DNA of 64,000 nt, taken from Paraspadella gotoi (taxonomy: Eukaryota; Chaetognatha). A model generated the notes under the pieces. It was not told the origin of the DNA, did not search any database, and saw nothing but the letters and a program-made list of their open reading frames with translations. The first letter of the stretch is position 1. The number at the start of each line of letters is the position of its first letter. The DNA lies in NCBI GenBank assembly GCA_051294375.1, contig JBJCIZ010000239.1, positions 1,018,831 to 1,082,830 of the forward strand. The letters run 5' to 3'. Positions 58,401-64,000 of this stretch are shown here, in pieces. The translations under genes were made by a program, and so were the position numbers.

Positions 58401-58759
58401 TTGAGGAATCAAGGGTCGGTAGCCTTCGCGCTATTTAGACGCCCATGCCATCGCGGCCATTCCCGCCATTGTCAATATTTCTTCAATTGCCAGTGGCGCC
58501 TTCGTCCGGATACGTCGGCGTCATTTTTCGGGCGGCGACGAATGCCGATCCACGAGTCGGCGACACGTGGCGGCGGGACCGAGGCGGCGTCGGGGTCAAA
58601 AGAGTGCAACGACGAAAAAGGATCGAAAAGGGTCCAAAAAAGTCATGGCGGGGTCTAAAAAAAAAGTCACGGGGTTCGCAAGGGTCGCGGTTCCTTGTTT
58701 TCTCGATTGATGGAAAAAAAAATCTCGAGAAAAAAAAAGAGAAAAAACGGAGGGAAAAT

Positions 58760-58985
58760 CAATTAAACGAGTTTTGAAAGAAAGGAGAAAGAAGAGGAAG
58801 AAGGAGAAGAGGAAAAGGAGAAAGGAGAGGAGGAAAAGGAGAAATGAAGGAGAAAAGGAAAGGAGGAACGGAGAAGGGAGAAGAGGAAAGGAGAAAGGAG
58901 AGGAGGAAAGGAGAGGAGGAGGCGTGGGAAGGAAAGGATAAGAGGGAGAAGAATAGGGAGGAAATGAGAAGATATAAAAAAAGAA
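58760..58985. repeat. Purine-rich (AGGAGAAAGG)-type tract
   Basis: Imperfect 10-15 base GGAGAAAGGAG repeats, inverted counterpart of the pyrimidine tract at 46170-46370. Confidence 0.8.
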
Positions 58986-59249
58986 AGAGATTGAGTGCGG
59001 AAGGGAGGTGAAGGCACCACAGTAACATTTTTAATGACTTGCCGCTGAGTTGGCAAAGCTAGGCGAGGCGAGTTCGTAGTGAATTCGGGTTAATTTCAGC
59101 GTTGGGCATCATGAGCAATCCCGTTGGTTGCCAGTCGCCCATGGCAACAGAAAGGGATCCTAACGGAAGTAAGTCTGCGAGAATGGCGGGAAAATAATAT
59201 ATCGAGGCAGGAAAATCTAATACGGCGACAAATCTTGAGGGTAAAAAAG

Positions 59250-59256
59250 GGGAGAG

Positions 59257-59345
<89 letters not shown>
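59250..59345. repeat. (GA)n microsatellite (right arm)
   Basis: About 45 GA dinucleotides with two AAG/GGA breaks. The left-arm counterpart is the shorter CT-rich tract at about 45780-45860. Confidence 0.93.
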
Positions 59346-59348
<3 letters not shown>

Positions 59349-59769
59349 GGTGAAGCTGAACCTTGTGGAACGCGGAACCGAATCCCTGGGAGAAGGATGA
59401 AGAGGAGGTAAAAATGAATGAAGGTGAAAATAGACAAACTTTGTAAAAAATGTTTCACCACCAAATGAAAACGAACGCTCTCATTGGTTTATCACGTTTT
59501 ACCCGCCTTTTGAATTTGATCGAAGAATGACTTCACTCGGGGACCGCTCTCAACCTCGTCCACCTTTCCACACGCGCGAGTGAGTTCTCCTTCGCCCTTC
59601 TTTTTTCTTTCACTGGTGGTTCTCACGTCGGTGGCCCGTGAGTATTAAGCCCGGGGTCAAGTGGTCACTCTGGATCGTGGATTACGGTCACGTGACGACG
59701 TGGTCACTTGAGCAATGGAGATACGCCTTCCAGAGGAGTCCCTCTTCATTTTCGATAATAATGACGAGG

Positions 59770-59788
59770 AAAGGCGAGAGAGAGGAGA

Positions 59789-59875
<87 letters not shown>

Positions 59876-59962
59876 TGTATGTCGTCGATCGAATATCGAT
59901 TCAGAAAAAAAATACTTTCCGTCATATATCATCTCTCTCTCTGCTCTCTCTCTCTTCTAATC

Positions 59963-60005
<43 letters not shown>

Positions 60006-60030
60006 GCTCTCTCGTCTCATACTCTTCTCT
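59770..60030. repeat. GA tract followed by CT tract (right arm)
   Basis: GA at 59775-59875 and CT at 59930-60030 on the same strand, a natural stem-forming pair. Counterpart of 44955-45215. Confidence 0.9.
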
Positions 60031-62298
60031 CTCTCTCACACACTTAAATTTGCCTTAAATTTGTCCGCCTTCTTTTTTTTTGCCTCCGCTTCTCCCATTC
60101 ACTTCGCGACCACTCATTCGTCGCTTCTAACTGCCCGATTTTTTAAAACAACCATTCATCGTCCGATTCTTCCACTTCTATCGCTTCCGGTCAACGGCCA
60201 TTTCCGCTTCCAGAAGTCCTTTTTTGTCTCCTTCTCCCTTTTCGTCGTCTTTTCGTCCACACTTGGATGAGTTTTATGCTCAGTATAAATTCCGCCCTCG
60301 TCTTCGTCTCCTCCTCTCCTTTCTCTCTCTCTCTCGTCTCTCTCTCTCTCTCTCTATCTCTCTTCTCTCTCCTCCTCTCTCTCTCTCCTCTCTCCTCTTC
60401 CTGTCCTTTCGATATTGTGAAGATGGAACCTTGCGGCGCCAGAAATTCCTGGGTGATGAAATTCGATATTTTTTGGTCTGAATTTTTCGTTTAATTTCGA
60501 CCAATAAGAAACGTTTTATTCGAAGAAAATTTGGGCCTAATGAAAACCGCTGTAATTTCGAAATTCTCAGCCAACAGAACTCGTTGATTCTTCGTTTTCA
60601 TACAACATGATTTTGCGATTATTGTTCCTTTTCTTTATTAGATAGTATCCAAATTTAGAAGAAGAGAGAAAGAGAGAGAGAGAGCGAGAGAGAGAGAGAG
60701 AGTCTTAGATAAAGTAGTAAAATGCCAACGATTTCCCGCTTTTCATTTTTTAGTTAACTAAAAAAAAATCTTATAATTCAATTGCATTTACCAGTGCTGA
60801 TAAAAAAATTCTTTCTCATAACAATATTTGTTTTCCTCAAACCAGAATTTAAAAATAATATTGGGCGAGAAGCAACAAGGCCGAACAAAATAACTATGAG
60901 ACGTTTTGAAACTTTATCGTAAGCGTGACAAATACTAGATAAATAATTCGAGTTATTGTAATTCGACAAAAGTTTTGTGACCAGGCTGAATTAAAGATGT
61001 AACAATGATTTGTAAATGTTAATTTTTTCATTTTCACCAATGCACTTCGGGTTACTCTCTGGGTGCCTTATTTATAGCTATAGGTCGAAGACCTAGGCCA
61101 TTATATGAAAAAATGAAATGTTTTAATGTATAAAAAAAGGACCTAATTTCTAGATTGCTGATCATTTTTTTAAATATCAGGCATTGCCTAAATAGGCTTA
61201 ATATAGGTGCCCAAAAAGGCCTAATAGGGCGCCTTATTAGGCAATCGCCAATCACCGTTGGAAGAGTTTTTCTTGAATAAATACAATTGATTATTCTTTT
61301 TACGATTTAGCAAAATTCAATCTAAAATTTATTTTTCAATATAGTTGTCAAGATTTAAGGGTTGATCGCGAAATTTCTTTATTATTATTTTATTATGAAA
61401 TTCTTAGTTCATCACGCCAATAAAATGGGGTATATTTTATTCGCAATCGATGTAAAACAAAAAGATTTCGAAATCTCTTTACTGTTTTTTAAATTTCAGA
61501 TTTTTTTTAAATTTCTTTTTCCTTAATTTTTTTTCTTTTTTTTTTCTCAATTCTTTTTCTCATTTTTTTCAAAGCAATTATTTCCTAATTTACTATTGGC
61601 ATAAAAGGTTTTTATTCAATAGTTCATACAAAATAATCGAGATTGGTTTATTTTATTAAACATTGCATTCGAATTCAAATCATTTCAATCAATGAAAAGG
61701 ATGAAAATCACAGAGAGAGACAGTGAGAGAGAGAGGAGAGTAAAGAGAGAAGAGAGAACTTTCTAGAACTTCTTCAAGTTCAAAAGCAAACATCTTGTTA
61801 AGGTATAGTTGCCCGCTAAAAAATCCATTGTCAGCAGAATATGGGAGTCCGTATCAATAGATCTAAAATTTATGATAAAAAGACAAGAAATTAATCGAAA
61901 GGAAAAGTAAAAACAACTAAATATGTTCTCAAAGATTTTCAAGAAAGACTGTTCTCATTTTGTGCGGGCATATACCGTGAGACATATCCATAATTCAAGT
62001 AACGAGTTGAAAGGCATTTCATCCTCTTGAATCGCCGTAATGCGAACGAAAAAATTTGTTCAGGAAAATCAATAAAATGAGAAAATATCACTTAATTCGC
62101 GATTCAAACGCGGTAACACGTTTTATAAAACTATTCCTTTTCGGTTTACCCATTTTATGCGTGATGTATTATTTTATTATTATTCGATAATAATTTTTTT
62201 TCCTTTTATTTTTCATTCTCGTACAAGAAAAGTAAAAACTTTTTGATTCTCAAATCGAAAGATCGCGAATTTCCGAATGTTAAGTCATATCTTTTTGA

Positions 62299-62310
62299 GA
62301 GAGAAAAGAG

Positions 62311-62392
<82 letters not shown>
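62299..62392. repeat. (GA)n microsatellite
   Basis: About 45 GA units. It fills the position that is N (43318-43525) in the left arm, where only CTCTCTCTCTTTCTC remains. Confidence 0.95.
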
Positions 62393-62667
62393 AATAGTCC
62401 TGCCGTTTGGTAACCTGCTCTTCGCGAAGAGAAAGCGTGTGATAGAGGTGTCAAATAAGTCAAAATAAACTCACTTAATAACTTATAAAAACTTATCCTT
62501 TGCCCTGTTCTCGTTATTTATAAGAGAGTAAACATACTAGACAATTATAAATTGAATTTAACAAATTTTCTCCTCGCTTAAATTTTCCTTGCCACGCACA
62601 TCTTTCGTCAACCGGATATGTAGGTAAGTCAACTTACATTATTATCATGCATCGATCAATCATCATC

Positions 62668-63344
62668 GTCCCATCTTTATCTTTTTGAATCGCCTTTGTT
62701 TATATATTTTTAAACCCAGTCTGTCGTCGCGAGCTAAAAATAGAAAATGGAACCGAGAATTGAGACTTTGAAAAAAAAAGGATTCCTGAGAGATTAAGTT
62801 TTGAATTCCGGCGCTGAATGCATAGCTATATTTGCTTTATTACGCGTTATAAATTATATATTCTTTGAAATATTATACCACTTCATTGATAGGGAAGCCA
62901 GGTACTCTGGGAGTGAATAAACGAGACTTTGAGAGAGTCTTGATTGAAAGCTTGCAGGGACCTGCTATGTCATTATCTTGTAAGAGTGATGGAGGCCTTA
63001 AACCACCAAAGCCTGTCCAAAGTCAGGGGCAAGATAGCTTATTTATTAAATGAATGGATAATTTTTATATTGGTTGTACCAATTTCATATATTATTTTAT
63101 GAATTATATTTTTAAATAATTACAAATTCTAATTACTGAATTACGTTATTTGAGATACGAAGAACTTGATTCGCAGAGAAAATATTTGAAAGACTTTTTG
63201 TGAAAACCTTCAAACTCGTGGCGAATGAAAATCAATTGAATGTTTTCCACCGAATGACCCTTTTGTTTTTTCCTCGACCAACGTCAGCGCCCTCTAAATC
63301 CAAAACTTGAAATCGAAAACAAACAAAACGAAAACAATGAAAAA
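62668..63344 (+). repeat. Divergent direct copy of the spacer segment 51341-51920
   Basis: It begins exactly where the right arm ends. The first ~90 bases and the last ~230 are close. The middle (about 62865-63055) differs strongly and contains the dispersed motif AAGCCTGTCCAAAGTCAGGG. It ends at 10 N (63345-63354). Confidence 0.8.
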
Positions 63345-63354
63345 NNNNNNNNNN

Positions 63355-64000
63355 TGTTCTTCTAGCAGGGGAAAACAAGAAAAAAAAAGACTTCATTAAA
63401 TATTATCAAATTTACCCTGCGGGCTGAAATACCGAATTGGTCATGAACTGATGGCTTTACTCAATGAGCCATCGGGTCACAACTGAAAGAATCACGTTTA
63501 AGACATCGGCGTATCATTTACTTACTTTCCCCTTCCTCTTTGACCACTTTTCTCCTATTTCACCNNNNNNNNNNNNNNNNNNNNNNNNNNNNNNNNNNNN
63601 NNNNNNNNNNNNNNNNNNNNNNNNNNNNNNNNNNNNNNNNNNNNNNNNNNNNNNNNNNNNNNNNNNNNNNNNNNNNNNNNNNNNNNNNNNNNNNNNNNNN
63701 NNNNNNNNNNNNNNNNNNNNNNNNNNNNNNNNNNNNNNNNNNNNNNNNNNNNNNNNNNNNNNNNNNNNNNNNNNNNNNNNNNNNNNNNNNNNNNNNNNNN
63801 NNNNNNNNNNNNNNNNNNNNNNNNNNNNNNNNNNNNNNNNNNNNNNNNNNNNNNNNNNNNNNNNNNNNNTTTTTTTTCCGCTTTTGATGAAAGGGAAGTT
63901 TGTTTCATTGCTGGTTTTTGTTAACTTAAGGGGACTGTGTCTTTTTTACAAACTTTGAGTCTTTGAAACGTCGTTTTCTAACGAGAGCTCTGTGACATTG
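63355..64000 (+). repeat. Direct copy of left-arm segment 49775-50380
   Basis: Same orientation as the left arm, with 305 N at 63565-63869. It ends at the window edge with CGAGAGCTCTGTGACATTG, the point where the 53278 copy begins. Confidence 0.88.

Larger units (their letters stand above)
54095..62665. repeat. Right arm of the giant inverted repeat
   Basis: Reverse complement of 43085-51345, without N. It lacks the SINE-like 50752 insertion and the sequence under the 43955 gap. It carries an extra ~270 bases at 58128-58400 and about 520 bases where the left arm has 100 N. Indels are frequent, and none of its open frames is intact in the left arm. Confidence 0.88.

Overview
This window is a gap-rich stretch of eukaryotic nuclear genome, probably from an animal, although nothing in it identifies the lineage. 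The support is 23 runs of N, intron-like signals instead of operons, very dense simple repeats (CT/GA, GAC/GTC, AAT, GAAA, GGAT, TCTA) and only a few short protein-coding candidates. Single-base indels, mostly in homopolymers, separate duplicated copies. That is what uncorrected long-read sequence used as gap fill looks like, and it breaks reading frames, so most open frames here cannot be trusted. The best protein-coding call is an intronless 138-residue three-pass membrane protein at 8478-8894 on the minus strand.

Layout. 1-9840: mostly AT-rich noncoding sequence, with a GC-rich island at 2600-3420 (candidate two-exon Cys-rich gene and a minisatellite), trinucleotide arrays, and the membrane-protein gene. 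9841-26141 (copy A) and 26242-36221 (copy B): the same segment present twice in direct orientation, separated by exactly 100 N. Copy A continues the left unique sequence and copy B runs into the right unique sequence, so this looks like two overlapping contigs or haplotypes that were never merged. Copy A carries extra material: a 2.47-kb element with terminal inverted repeats (16212-18679), a local tandem duplication around it, and a 1.9-kb unique insert (about 22330-24260). Both copies contain a satellite array whose ~90-bp monomers alternate between two types, giving a ~180-bp dimer.

36222-43084: unique but nearly all microsatellite or minisatellite. 43085-62665: a very large inverted repeat with arms of about 8.3 and 8.6 kb around a 2.7-kb spacer. 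The arms differ by many indels and by at least two discrete insertions, one of them tRNA-SINE-like with a TTAAG tail. 62668-64000: two further direct copies of pieces of the left arm and spacer, in scrambled order.

No operon, CRISPR array, rRNA or convincing tRNA was found. The most informative content is structural: the giant palindrome, the unmerged duplication, the TIR element found by comparing copies, and the dimeric satellite. Percent identities were judged by eye and were not computed.
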